Source: Blautia wexlerae DSM 19850 (GTDB lineage: Bacteria; Bacillota; Clostridia; Lachnospirales; Lachnospiraceae). From it: a DNA stretch of 64,000 nt. The position numbers were made by a program, and so were the translations under genes. A model generated the notes under the pieces. That model ran no database searches. It was not told the origin of the DNA and worked only from the letters and a program-made list of their open reading frames with translations. Numbering within the stretch: position 1 is the stretch's first letter; each line of letters starts with the position of its first letter. Positions 33,212 through 42,322 of the stretch are shown in pieces. Location of the stretch: NCBI RefSeq assembly GCF_025148125.1, contig NZ_CP102267.1, forward strand, positions 2,242,501 to 2,306,500, written 5' to 3'.

Positions 33212-34540
33212 CTATGCAGCCATTAAGAGTCCCATCTCAGAACTGAGTTCTCTTAGATCTGCATAAACACATGAGGTTCTACGCTTTACTGCAGGGACTT
33301 TTGCCTCCAGCAAAGACCTTTCCGTTGCCGGAAGGGGTTTTAAAAGTTCACGGATAAAATATCTGGCCCCGATATTATAAGAAGCTGACAGGTCACAGTT
33401 ATATCTTTTTCCCGTCTGAAATGCGCAGAGGCTGTGATTTCTCCAGTCACGCAGGACTATCCCTGATCCATCATACGCAAGCCTGCTCGTATTCCATGCA
33501 CAGATCCTGGATATGCGCATCCCTTTCCTGTGTGCCTGATGTTCACACCGTTTCTGGATATCCCGTTTTCTCCAAAGCTGCAGTTTCTGCCTCTTACTTC
33601 CCGATATCTTTCCGTTCATTTCCAGATACTCAAATACGATCACATCTGCATGATTCTCCCATGCATATTCTGCAACTGCCCCTGCGATCTTTCTGCTTAA
33701 TTCTATATTCAGACGTCTGGTGTATGCCCACCTTTCTCCTGCCTGCGCAGATCCATGTTCCCTCTGGAATCTCCGGATTCGTCCCAGTGTGCGGTACATA
33801 CGGTCTTTTTCACTGGGGAAGTCAATAAACTTTCTCCCCAGGACAGTTCCGTCTGCCCGCATGATGGTACAGACTGCATCCGTATTGATTCCCAGATCCA
33901 CGCTGCAGATGATCTGTTCCCTTACAGGTGTCTGAGTAAGTGCCACTTCTTCTGTATAGGAAAAACGCAGGAAATATTTATGGTGTCTTTTTTCCAGTGT
34001 CGGGGCTGATGCTTTTTTTCCATACCAGTTCCTTCGCAGGTATTCCATATCCGTATGACTCAAACACACACGGAACCATCTCCAGTCATGCCCGTCATAC
34101 AGTTTCAGGTATGCCTCATCTTTTCCCTCTGTCCCTTCGCGGTACATCACATCCCGGTAAAAGACCGGCATGGCATGGTTTTCACAGGTAAAATTCGGTT
34201 TCCCGGAGAGTTCTCCCGCTGCCTCCCACTGTTCCATCCGGCTTTCATAGGACGATACACTTCCCAGTGCATGCTGGATGGCAGCTCTCCTGAGATAAGA
34301 AGGCATCTTCGGAAAACGGATGTCAAAATCAAAGTGGGCATGGTTCTTTTTCGTTGTGTGAATCAGATGTTCTGCTGCATTAAAGCGTTTTTTTGCTTCC
34401 GGGATCATTTTCAGTTCTGCCCACACCTGTTCATAGATTTCCGTCAGATAGCTGACCGCCTGACGATAGATTTCCAGTGTCTGGCGGATTGGGATATTCT
34501 GTTTTCGTATTTCCACACCATAACTGGATACCGTCTGCAT
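33212..34540 (-). CDS. tnpB: TnpB-family RNA-guided nuclease-like protein
   Basis: A 442-residue protein of the IS605 OrfB/TnpB family, ancestor of Cas12. RuvC residues are intact: D215 in SVDLGINT, E304 in VFEYLEM and D383 in NCDLSASYNI. The zinc ribbon, normally two C-x2-C pairs, is degenerate: I see C347, C372 and C382 but not the paired cysteines (N350 and Q375 stand where they would be expected). The N-terminal part is helical and basic, as in the family. TnpB cleaves DNA at the donor site under guidance of an omega RNA, aiding element retention. The ATG has GAGGAGAAGAAA upstream. Confidence 0.8.
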   Translation of the reverse strand: MQTVSSYGVEIRKQNIPIRQTLEIYRQAVSYLTEIYEQVWAELKMIPEAKKRFNAAEHLIHTTKKNHAHFDFDIRFPKMPSYLRRAAIQHALGSVSSYESRMEQWEAAGELSGKPNFTCENHAMPVFYRDVMYREGTEGKDEAYLKLYDGHDWRWFRVCLSHTDMEYLRRNWYGKKASAPTLEKRHHKYFLRFSYTEEVALTQTPVREQIICSVDLGINTDAVCTIMRADGTVLGRKFIDFPSEKDRMYRTLGRIRRFQREHGSAQAGERWAYTRRLNIELSRKIAGAVAEYAWENHADVIVFEYLEMNGKISGSKRQKLQLWRKRDIQKRCEHQAHRKGMRISRICAWNTSRLAYDGSGIVLRDWRNHSLCAFQTGKRYNCDLSASYNIGARYFIRELLKPLPATERSLLEAKVPAVKRRTSCVYADLRELSSEMGLLMAA

Positions 34541-34593
34541 TTTCTTCTCCTCTGAACTGTTTTTTTATTTTGTGCTACTTAAATGAAAAACAC

Positions 34594-36308
34594 TTAAATG
34601 AAAAACTAAATTCCAGCTGTGGATTATCTCAGTAACTATGCGGGATTAAATTCTGTAATGCACCTTAACAATTCTATTTTTTTGTCTTATAATAAACCTG
34701 TAAGCACTCATGATTTATGTTTTTATGCATACTAACCGGGCATCTGAAAATAGTGTGCGAGACTAAATTCCACATGCCTTATGTGCAAGACTAAATTCTG
34801 GTGCAGTGAAATCTGCCTGTGCTTTACTATTTTATTTTATAAGTTTTGGACTAAGCATAACATCATCAGGTGCGATTGCCTTTAATCCTAATGCTTTGTG
34901 CAGTTTGTTGTCCAAGAGTAAAAGAGAGAGTTCATATGGGCTATGTCCATTAAGACTGTCTCTTTTTTCGTTGTTTATGTGATTCATCATAAGTCTGACT
35001 TTCTCGTCATTTAAATCAGCGAATGAACTCCCTTTCGGACGGATGTAGCGGATATACTCGTGGTTCTTTTCGCAGGCACCTTTTTGCCAAAAGCTGTATG
35101 GATCACAGTAAAAGACCGTCGTGCTTTTACTTCCGTCACAGAATTTCTCCATCTCTTCACGAGCTGAGAATTCTGAACCTCCATCCGTGAGGATCACCGG
35201 AAAAAGCTTTTTGAATGCATCCTGTCCTAACACTGTTTCAAGCCATACAAAGACCTCTAACACGCATTCCTGGTCTTGATATTCCAACAGGAACATAAGC
35301 ATAAGATTGCAGTTGCGGAATGTAAAGGTCAAGAGGGCGCAGCTTTCGCCTTTCATTCCTTCCACGCAGTCCATTTCCACAACATTTATATCTGGATGAT
35401 CTTTCATATAATTCTGGAAATTTTCGTAGTTATGACCTTGACGATAAGAACGATCTTTTGCACTGGTCTGTGTAGGTTTCTTGCGTTTCTTATAACGTAC
35501 AGAACGTCTTAAGTCACCATTGCGGACATCGAATACACAATCATTGATGTAGGAGTAAAGTGTTCTTCTGGAGCAACCCAATTCTTCTGCATGAGTAGCA
35601 TAAATATGACCGATGGACTGATGCTTCTCCTTGATCAATGGAACCAATAAATCATTCATGGATTGAATGCTTTCCGGAGTCTGGTTAATGCCGACTCTGC
35701 AATCGACCAGCACGCTACGGTACTCATCATGGGCATATTTGGATGAATAAAACTTTCTGGGCATAAGACAATGGGTCTTTTTACCACAGCCATTACATAC
35801 GTAGGGAGGTTTATTCAGTTTCTCACATTCAGCTGTCTCATATGCGGGACATATATCAGTGCAGCGAAAGGATGGTTTTCTGCAAAGCTTACAATGAATG
35901 CCACACATCTTATCACACAAGCATGTCACCTTACAGTTCTTGCGATGAATACATGGCGGGTGAGTGTAACCTGAATCCGGACGTTCTTTTGTATGTGCGT
36001 GGAGACGTACTTCCTTTGATATGGTAGATGGATTTTTACCAATAATCCGTCCAATTTCAGTGAAGCTTTTATTCTCAGTAAGACCTTTCTCGATATCAAC
36101 ACGCTGTTCAAATGTTAAATGTTTCTGATTGCCTTTATTTTTCATAATTATCTCCAATCTGCACAGGCAGGCAATCAGCTGCAAGTACATTATACGGAGT
36201 AATGATTATCAAAGACAATATGGCAAATATGTGTGCAAAAGTAACTTCGACCTATATGGAATTTACTCTTGCATTTGGTCCAAAACCGGAATTTAGTTTT
36301 TCATTTAA
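34594..36308 (-). mobile_element. IS30-family insertion sequence
   Basis: A 1,715-bp element bounded by 23-bp inverted repeats (34594-34616 and 36286-36308, 22 of 23 matching) around an IS30-type transposase. The left inner end holds further copies of an ACTAAATTC-like motif near 34645, 34760 and 34783. Outside the right repeat, after a 2-base spacer GT, a 32-bp duplicate of the left end follows (36311-36342). Flanking bases do not show a clear target duplication, which fits a rearranged insertion. Confidence 0.8.
34832..36145 (-). CDS. IS30-family transposase
   Basis: A 437-residue DDE transposase. The N-terminal helix-turn-helix (FEQRVDIEKGL, SFTEIGRIIGKNPSTISKEV) is that of IS30, followed by a cysteine-rich segment (about residues 65-140, many C-x2-C pairs) and the catalytic domain with D in VVEMDCVEG, D in ILTDGGSEFS and E in GACEKNHEY. 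All three acidic residues are present, so the protein may be active. I start at the ATG at 36145 with GGAGA upstream rather than the longer frame at 36190. Confidence 0.88.
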   Translation of the reverse strand: MKNKGNQKHLTFEQRVDIEKGLTENKSFTEIGRIIGKNPSTISKEVRLHAHTKERPDSGYTHPPCIHRKNCKVTCLCDKMCGIHCKLCRKPSFRCTDICPAYETAECEKLNKPPYVCNGCGKKTHCLMPRKFYSSKYAHDEYRSVLVDCRVGINQTPESIQSMNDLLVPLIKEKHQSIGHIYATHAEELGCSRRTLYSYINDCVFDVRNGDLRRSVRYKKRKKPTQTSAKDRSYRQGHNYENFQNYMKDHPDINVVEMDCVEGMKGESCALLTFTFRNCNLMLMFLLEYQDQECVLEVFVWLETVLGQDAFKKLFPVILTDGGSEFSAREEMEKFCDGSKSTTVFYCDPYSFWQKGACEKNHEYIRYIRPKGSSFADLNDEKVRLMMNHINNEKRDSLNGHSPYELSLLLLDNKLHKALGLKAIAPDDVMLSPKLIK

Positions 36309-36310
36309 GT

Positions 36311-36342
36311 TTAAATGAAAAACTAAATTCCAGCTGTGGATT
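36311..36342 (+). repeat. Second IS30 left-end copy abutting the element
   Basis: Exactly repeats 34594-34625. With the right inverted repeat and the GT spacer it forms an IRR-2bp-IRL junction like the one in IS30 circle and dimer intermediates. The next 80 bases to the stop of the surface protein fragment hold no gene. Confidence 0.75.
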
Positions 36343-36421
36343 CAGCAACAAAATATCGAACATATTTTCTTTTTAAATTGAATTGCCGAGGATTCCCGCT
36401 TTTTATCCTAAGAAAGAGAAC

Positions 36422-38618
36422 CTATTTCTTTGTCTTGAATTTCTTCATTGTGGAATATGGACTGTAAACTCTGGACTTGTTCTTGGAGGTTCTATTCCAG
36501 GAACGTACCGTCACATACCAGGTGCCTTTCTTTACATTTTTAAAGGTTACAGTTACGGTATTTTTGCCTTCTGTACGTTTCAGATATTTCTTAACCGGAT
36601 ATTTCTCACCTGCGGAAGTCTTATATTTGTTTCCAAGCAGGATTTCGTAACCTGTGGCATTTTTGCATTTTGTGTAAGTAACAGTCACAGTGTTTCCTTC
36701 TACAGTAATATTCTTGATCTTTGGCTGCTGTGGTGTGACAACAGTGATCTTGATCTTCTTGATCTTTGTCCAGGAACCATAGACCTTATTGCCCTGTGCA
36801 TCCAGAACCCAGCTTCGGGCTGCCACATACCAGGTACCTTTTGAAAGATATCTGAAAGATGCCTGTGGCTTGCCGGATGAGGAAACTGTTTTGCTGAACT
36901 TTCCGGTTTTGAGCATATCTGATTTCTTGCTGATCACGAAGTCATAACCCTGAGCGCCGGCACATCCTTTGGAAAGTCTGACAGTGAGCTTGTTTCTGTC
37001 AATGGAATAGCTGGAAATCTTTGTGTTTGCAGGTCGCAGGTATGCACCGTTTTCATCTGTGATACTTCCGTCTGTGTGAATGACTCTGCCATTGAGAGAT
37101 TCTGTACCAAATGCTATGAAATAATCCTGTCCTTTGGAAAGCGTAAAGTCGGCATATGGAATACTGCGCTCAAATGCACCGCCTACAGTTACAGTCTGGA
37201 TACACTGCAGAACCCCATTCTCAACATCATACCAGAACAGATTTGCCATAAGTCCTGCACAGGAGGCATCTGCCTTTACGGAAAGCACAGCCGGGAAATC
37301 GAAAGCTCCGCTTCTTCCAAGATGGAAACCGAAATCATTCTGGTTTGTGGAGATCAGGCTGTATAATGCTGCCGGGATATATTCTGCTGTGTTTGTAACA
37401 GAAAGATCTATATCCGCAGGTGTTTCTGATGTAATGGAAGTACCGTTGATTTTCCAGATGAAACCATTTTCCATATCAAGGTTCAGGGAAATATCTTTTC
37501 CTTTTATCCCGGATAAAACAGAAGCAGGAAGTGTCCTGGCACCATTCATGATAATGGAGATGGTATCTTTTTCTTTGGATGTCTTGATCAGATCATTAAC
37601 AGTATCCCAGCTTTTCTTCTGGAAACTTCCCTCAATGTAAGGTTCCCCGTCACCAAGTTTTCCGAGATTTTTTGTATCCTGATGTTTGCATCGTTTACAG
37701 GTGTAAGTTATGATTCCGTCAGTTTCTGTAGTTGGTTCTGTAGTGATAACGCCGTTGTCATAGTCATGGCCGTATGCGGAAATGGTATAACCATAGGAAA
37801 GTGTTTCATTACAGTCTGTGCAGTAGGTATCTCCGCTATACCCGCTGGAAGTACAGGATGGAGAGGAGTAATAACGTCCGGCGGTGTGTTCGTGCGTGCA
37901 TTGACTTCTGATGATTGTGTAAGTAATAGATTCTTTTTCGTAATTCCCCTTATCGTCGCCATTGTAAATTGCGGTAGCTGTAATGGGTTTTCCAACTTGT
38001 AATTCCTGATCAGGATTAACATTGTTATCCCATTTCCAGTCAGCCGAAAAAGGATTGGTAATGTCTCTGATCTTTTTACAGGACCATAGAACGAATATAG
38101 GAGTTTCATTAGAATCTGCTCCTGGTGCTACAGGGGCTTTTTCAATAGTAAATGTCCATTTTGGACTTACTAATCCTTTATGTGCAAAATAGGATTTACT
38201 TGCCTCTATCTCAGCCTTTACGGTATATGTGCCTGCATTTACAGGAACACCTTGGAGTGGTTGAGTGTTCTCATTGATATCATTGTAGTTACCTTTATAA
38301 TATACCAATGAGATTTTTCTGTTATTTTCATGTGTAGGTTTAAATTTAAACTTCAATGAGGCTTCTTTAGGCTGACCATCGTAAATAAGATTTACAGGGG
38401 ACTTAAATATAAAATCATTAACAACTTGAGCAGCTTTAAATGTGTTGGTAACGGTGTCGAATGAATAATTCCGTGTTCGAAATTCTGAACTGTTTTCTGG
38501 GGCAAGTATAATCAAATAGCTGTTTGTAGAATTGCTTTCGAGCTTGGGTAGCCAAACATACAGATTAGTGTCATCAGGGTCGAGAGAGGAATGGTTTACA
38601 GGCTTCCAATTCCATACC
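36422..38618 (-). pseudogene. Surface protein, C-terminal part, cut off by an IS5-family insertion
   Basis: About 730 codons continuing the gene that begins at 40585. From N to C: a region ending NSTNSYLIILAPENSS, an MBG/Ig-like domain (YDGQPKEASLKFKF ... NAGTYTVKAEIEAS), a cysteine-rich domain with paired C-x2-C (YCTDCNET, YTCKRCKHQ), a central unknown domain and two C-terminal Fn3-like repeats, each with KGTWYV and SW. There is no LPxTG motif or terminal membrane helix; the basic end (MKKFKTKK) may bind the wall non-covalently. It has no start codon of its own in a sensible place, so it is probably not translated in this state. Confidence 0.8.
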
Positions 38619-38622
38619 CTAG

Positions 38623-39500
38623 AGCGTGTCTGAAAAATAAAAATTGCACAAAACGCATGTTTTATTTCCCTTTTTCATGATAAAATAAAGAAAAAGGGGT
38701 GTTCACTATGTTGAGACGATATGAGTTGACTGATGAAGAATGGCTTCGCATTGAACCTTTATTACCTCCTGAAAATACTGGAAAACAAGGACGTCCAAGG
38801 AAAGACAATCGTATCATTATGAATGGAATTGTATGGCTTGCACGTAGTGGGGCACCTTGGCGCGATCTTCCTGAACGTTATGGTTCATGGAAAACTGTCT
38901 ATAGCCGATTCCGAAAATGGATCGATGATGGTATCCTTGATAATATTTTCCGTATTTTAAGTCTTGAAGCAGAATTGGAAGAATTATCCATTGATGCTTC
39001 TATTATCCAGGCGCACCAAAGATAGTGCCGGTGCAAAAAAAGGGGGCCTTCAAATGAAATCGGGCATAGTCGTGGAGGAGCCAAGACCAAAATCCATGCG
39101 GTAGTAGATGCCTATGGATATCCAGTTTATTTAATGATCAGTGAGGGACAGCGTAATGATATCAATTATGCAATCCCTTTGCTCGATCAAATTGAAATAA
39201 ACGGAAGCAATGTGTTAGCTGACCGAGGATATGACAGTAATAAATTGCTTGATTATGTGTACGCACGCGGTGGAGAGCCAACCATTCCATCCCGAAAGGG
39301 AGCTAAATTTGAACGTCATTGTGATTGGTGGTTATACAAAGAACGCCATTTAGTAGAAAAGTATTTTCTGAAATTAAAAGCATTCCGACGAATCGCTACA
39401 CGTTATGACAAATTAGCTGCAACCTACTTGGGATTTATTTGTATCGCCTCAATATTAATTTGGTTAAAATAAACAATTTAAAATGTTTTTCAGACACGCT
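38623..39500 (+). mobile_element. IS5-family insertion sequence splitting the surface protein gene
   Basis: An 878-bp element with perfect terminal inverted repeats AGCGTGTCTGAAAAA and a CTAG target duplication at both sides (38619-38622 and 39501-39504). Size, ends and transposase fit the IS427 group. Removing the element with one CTAG restores an uninterrupted reading frame across the site. A 17-bp solo end of the same element is at 2552. Confidence 0.9.
38708..39472 (+). pseudogene. IS5-family transposase, frame disrupted
   Basis: The first part (ATG at 38708 to a TAG at 39023) encodes the N-terminal domain (LTDEEWLRIEPLLPPE, GIVWLARSGAPWRDLPERYG) up to the catalytic aspartate in SIDASIIQAHQ. 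The second part (to 39472) carries the remaining DDE region (LADRGYDSNK and the C-terminal ERHLVEKYF). Between them, an extra base near 39023 moves SAGAKKGG into another frame, and the slippery run AAAAAAAGGGGG at about 39035 would return translation to the second part by a -1 shift. IS427-type elements normally use one such shift; here the additional indel places a stop before it, so the copy is probably inactive. Confidence 0.75.
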
Positions 39501-40585
39501 CTAGAACCTGTTCCAGTTTTGATTGTTACGTTCGCATTTTCGGGATTTTCAATAGTACAACAGTAAACCTCTTTCCCTTCGTTTGTTGGGGAACCGGATA
39601 CAGAAGAGGCTTTTACCGAGCCGCCATTAATGGTAATATCACTGCCACTGCCGCCGTAACTGCCGCCACCAATTCCGGCACCATCCGTAGAACTAGCAGT
39701 TACAGAACTACTCTTAATGGTAATATCACTGCCACTGCCGCCGTAACCGCCGCCACCAATTCCGGCACCATCCGTAGAACTAGCAGTTACAGAACTACTC
39801 TTAATGGTAATATCACTGCCAGCGCGTTGCTTGCTGCCACCAATTCCAGCACCATACTTAGAACTAGCAATTACAGAACAACTATCAATAATAATATTAC
39901 TGCAAGAGCCGGTGCCGTAATAGCCGCCACCAATTCCGGCGCCATCCCCATCGATACTACGAGCATTTAAGATTCCTGCAGTAGCGTCTGAATTATTGGT
40001 TTTTATTATAAGCTGAGCTTTGTTATCTTTCTGTAAACCGGCACACCTGTTATCCTTTGTTATAAGACTATTTGTGCCTGTTAAATGGATAGTGACTGCA
40101 GCCTCCACATTTCTCATTATTCGCAGTGCCGAATCAACACTTGTATTGATACTTACGTTAATAAGATAAATGTTGATTTTGTCTTTCGCCGAAATATTTG
40201 CTCCATCAACCACAATTCTATTTCCTGTTTCCTGGCTACATATGAATTTGTGATCTCCTGCCGAACTTATAGTATAAACTCCATTCACAACTTTATTGCT
40301 CGTAGTTAAATCAATTTCTCCAGCTTGTTCATTTTCCGCAGCAGCCATTGCCTCATCGGGGGCATCATTAAATTCAGGAACCTCGTCTGAACTGAATACA
40401 GACAGTTCCTCATCTGTCTCTCCTGCCGCTTCCAGCTCCTCATTGGTAAAAATCTCCGGAGTTTCTTCCTCAGACACTACATCCTGATTTCCGGAAGTAA
40501 ATTCTTCCGCAAATATGGTCTGGGGGGGCATATTTGTAGAACACAATGCAAGTGCCAGAATCCCGGCTAATAACTTTTTCCTCAT
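39501..40585 (-). pseudogene. Surface protein, N-terminal part, cut off by an IS5-family insertion
   Basis: Encodes the exported front of a large surface protein: signal peptide (MRKKLLAGILALALC ... IFAEEF), an acidic linker (SEEETPEIFTNEELEAAG) and a repeat region with GAGIGGG units common in Lachnospiraceae surface proteins with parallel beta-structure. The ATG at 40585 has AAGGAAAGGTGG upstream. The frame ends inside the IS. Joined with 38618-36422 and one CTAG copy it makes 1,094 codons including the stop, in frame (GSR-VWNWKP at the joint). A secreted fragment of about 360 residues could still be made, ending in residues encoded by the IS. Confidence 0.85.
39628..39888 (-). repeat. Three tandem 87-bp repeats in the surface protein gene
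   Basis: Units begin at 39628, 39715 and 39802, period 87 bp (29 residues). The first two differ by about one base, the third is more divergent. Each encodes DITIKSSSVTASS-like and GAGIGGG-like segments. Confidence 0.85.
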
Positions 40586-40617
40586 GCTTTCCACCTTTCC
40601 TTTCTTTATACATGATC

Positions 40618-40926
40618 TTATGCGTCTTGACTCTTTTGTCCTCTTTTTCTGAATTTGATACATAATGCGGTAATCACGACTGCCACATTAAAGGAAATGA
40701 CAGCCACCAACACATAGCCGCCTGCGTCCTCATGCAGCAGAATTGTGCCGTACATTCCCGTAACGTTTATTGGCTGGCTTTGCATTATCCCCGTTGCTCC
40801 CACAAGAGACAGGAATAACAGGGTACACAGAACAGACAGCCGGCAGACTGCGCGCCGCTCCTGGCGGCGGTGGTATTCATGCATTCGCTTTTTTACCAAT
40901 TCGATACGGGTTTTGGTATCGTACAT
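40618..40926 (-). CDS. Two-helix membrane protein, paralogue of the sigma-operon protein
   Basis: A 102-residue protein: basic cytosolic N-terminus (TRIELVKKRMHEYHRRQERR), a transmembrane helix (about residues 27-45), an external loop of about 25 residues, a second helix (about 70-92) and a short basic cytosolic tail. The arrangement and the VKKRMHEYHRRQ-type start match the protein at 42300-42668 (VKRRIGEKERQQRL), so the two are probably paralogues. An AGGAGG site selects the ATG at 40926. It lies 32 bases upstream of the surface protein gene and may be co-transcribed with it. I recognise no named family; an anti-sigma or sensor role is a guess from context. Confidence 0.65.
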   Translation of the reverse strand: MYDTKTRIELVKKRMHEYHRRQERRAVCRLSVLCTLLFLSLVGATGIMQSQPINVTGMYGTILLHEDAGGYVLVAVISFNVAVVITALCIKFRKRGQKSQDA

Positions 40927-41034
40927 ACCTTCCAACCTCCTTTCACAAAAAAGTCCTAAAAAGTCTTTCACTTATATAGGTACAAAAAAAGCGAAAAACT
41001 CTCACCTGAAAATCAAATTTTTTCAAAAAAATTT

Positions 41035-41056
41035 GAGAGCTGCCGAAACAGCTCCC
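41035..41056 (-). terminator. Terminator after the sigma/PrsW operon
   Basis: GGGAGCTG pairs with CAGCTCTC around TTTCGG; on the minus strand AAATTTTTTTG follows. It lies 22 bases past the PrsW stop. Confidence 0.75.
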
Positions 41057-41078
41057 AAAAGCGGAAAATCAGGTTATA

Positions 41079-41693
41079 TTATTGTATCGAACTGCGGAAA
41101 ATCAGTTTTCCCGCTGTCAGGATCAGTACAGGCAGCAGATAAGCAATATACTGTGCTGCACCGCCGTAGGCGATCAGGAGATTATAAATTGCATGAAAGG
41201 TGATTGCCGCTCCCAGCAGGCCGCAGGTTCCGGCAATCTTCAGCCATGTTCTCTGCCACACATATGCAAGGCCGCCGCCGACAATGGCTCCACAGATCAC
41301 ATGCATGGCTCCAGTCCCAATACCACGGAAGAAAATAAAAGAAAAATGTCCGGCTCCGTTTTGGATCAGATAGCAGACATTCTCAAATGTGGCAAAGGAA
41401 AGAGCTGTGATCACAGCGGCATTTTTGATTCGCTCCGCTTTTGGCTCAAATATCAGCAGATAAAAGAGCAATGGCAGAAGTTTCATCACTTCCTCCACCA
41501 CCGGGGCGATCTCTGTGGTAGCTGCAAAGGTGTCCGCTCTGTAAAGTGCAGCGAAAAAGGTGTTGATGTATGCGGAAAGCAGACATGCACCCATCCCGGC
41601 AAAGCAGAACAGAAAGAATTTTCTCTGCCGCTTTCCCATACACAGCGCGGCAATCAGCAGGGGCGAAGCCATGCAGAGAAATACATATGTCAT
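41079..41693 (-). CDS. PrsW-family intramembrane protease
   Basis: A 204-residue polytopic protein with the PrsW signature: E67-E68 in APVVEEVMK, F103-E104 in ATFENVCY, H131 in AMHVICGAIVG, and H167 with N171 in FHAIYN, each within or next to hydrophobic helices. In Bacillus subtilis PrsW performs the first cut of the anti-sigma factor RsiW, releasing SigW. Here it is the last gene of an operon that begins with a sigma factor, so one of the membrane proteins between them is a plausible substrate. Its ATG overlaps the stop of the preceding gene by 4 bases. Confidence 0.82.
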   Translation of the reverse strand: MTYVFLCMASPLLIAALCMGKRQRKFFLFCFAGMGACLLSAYINTFFAALYRADTFAATTEIAPVVEEVMKLLPLLFYLLIFEPKAERIKNAAVITALSFATFENVCYLIQNGAGHFSFIFFRGIGTGAMHVICGAIVGGGLAYVWQRTWLKIAGTCGLLGAAITFHAIYNLLIAYGGAAQYIAYLLPVLILTAGKLIFRSSIQ

Positions 41694-42322
41694 GCCTGCA
41701 CCGCCTTTCCTGTGGCTGGCAGCAGCGCAAACAGGCTGCCTGTAAGCAGAAGATCAAACCAGCAATAGGGAGCGGAAATGGAATAGCCCGGCCACAGGCA
41801 GCCAGAGATCCAAAGAACATACTCCACCGCCACATAGCACAGTACCCCAATGTGGAAATACCGCATCTTACATGCTGTTCCCGTCTGTATCTGTGCATAA
41901 GCAAGACCCCGGATGGAATGATAAGAAACAACGATCATCATGCCACACCAGAGCAGATTGGAGAGAACATCCCCAAAGGTGCAGTAAAACACACAAAGCG
42001 GAATGCCAATCAAAGGGGCAATCAGGGCTTTTCCTGTCGAAAATCTTCTTTCCCCGGCAGAAGAAAGGGTGTATTGCAGAAGATAAAGGAAAATCACACT
42101 GGCTACCCAGCCGAACTCTGACACATAAAAGACCTGCGGTGTTTCAGAAAACAGAAGCAGATACAGCGTCCAGTAAAGAGAGCCAAGGGCAAAGCATCCG
42201 TAAAAGCAGGTCAGCAGGAAACAGGTCTGTTTTCGATCTTTCAGATACCAGATACCACTCAGACAAAAGCCCACCAGGGTAACAGCAAATTGAAAAAGGT
42301 TACTGAACAGCTCCATCCTCAT
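41690..42322 (-). CDS. Polytopic membrane protein of the sigma operon
   Basis: A 210-residue protein with about seven hydrophobic helices and few charged residues. No catalytic motif or known transporter signature is visible. The topology resembles the N-terminal seven-helix sensing modules found in some bacterial receptors, but no output domain is attached. It overlaps the two-helix protein gene by 23 bases at its start and prsW by 4 bases at its end. Role as a signal sensor or a scaffold is inferred from position only. Confidence 0.6.
   Translation of the reverse strand: MRMELFSNLFQFAVTLVGFCLSGIWYLKDRKQTCFLLTCFYGCFALGSLYWTLYLLLFSETPQVFYVSEFGWVASVIFLYLLQYTLSSAGERRFSTGKALIAPLIGIPLCVFYCTFGDVLSNLLWCGMMIVVSYHSIRGLAYAQIQTGTACKMRYFHIGVLCYVAVEYVLWISGCLWPGYSISAPYCWFDLLLTGSLFALLPATGKAVQA

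Larger units (their letters stand above)
33040..34593 (-). mobile_element. IS200/IS605-type element with tnpB only
   Basis: Contains a tnpB gene and, past its stop, a series of short hairpins ending in the subterminal palindrome 33054-33073 (CACATGACT/AGTCACGTG), the usual right-end structure of these elements. No tnpA is present. The right boundary near 33040 and the left boundary before the IS30 element are estimates. Confidence 0.6.

Noticed and set aside
39628..39888. CRISPR-like repeat array
   Set aside because: The repeats are 87-bp, contiguous, coding and without unique spacers.
41082..42121. Long plus-strand frames opposite the PrsW and polytopic genes
   Set aside because: They mirror membrane-protein codons on the other strand, have biased composition and no ribosome site.
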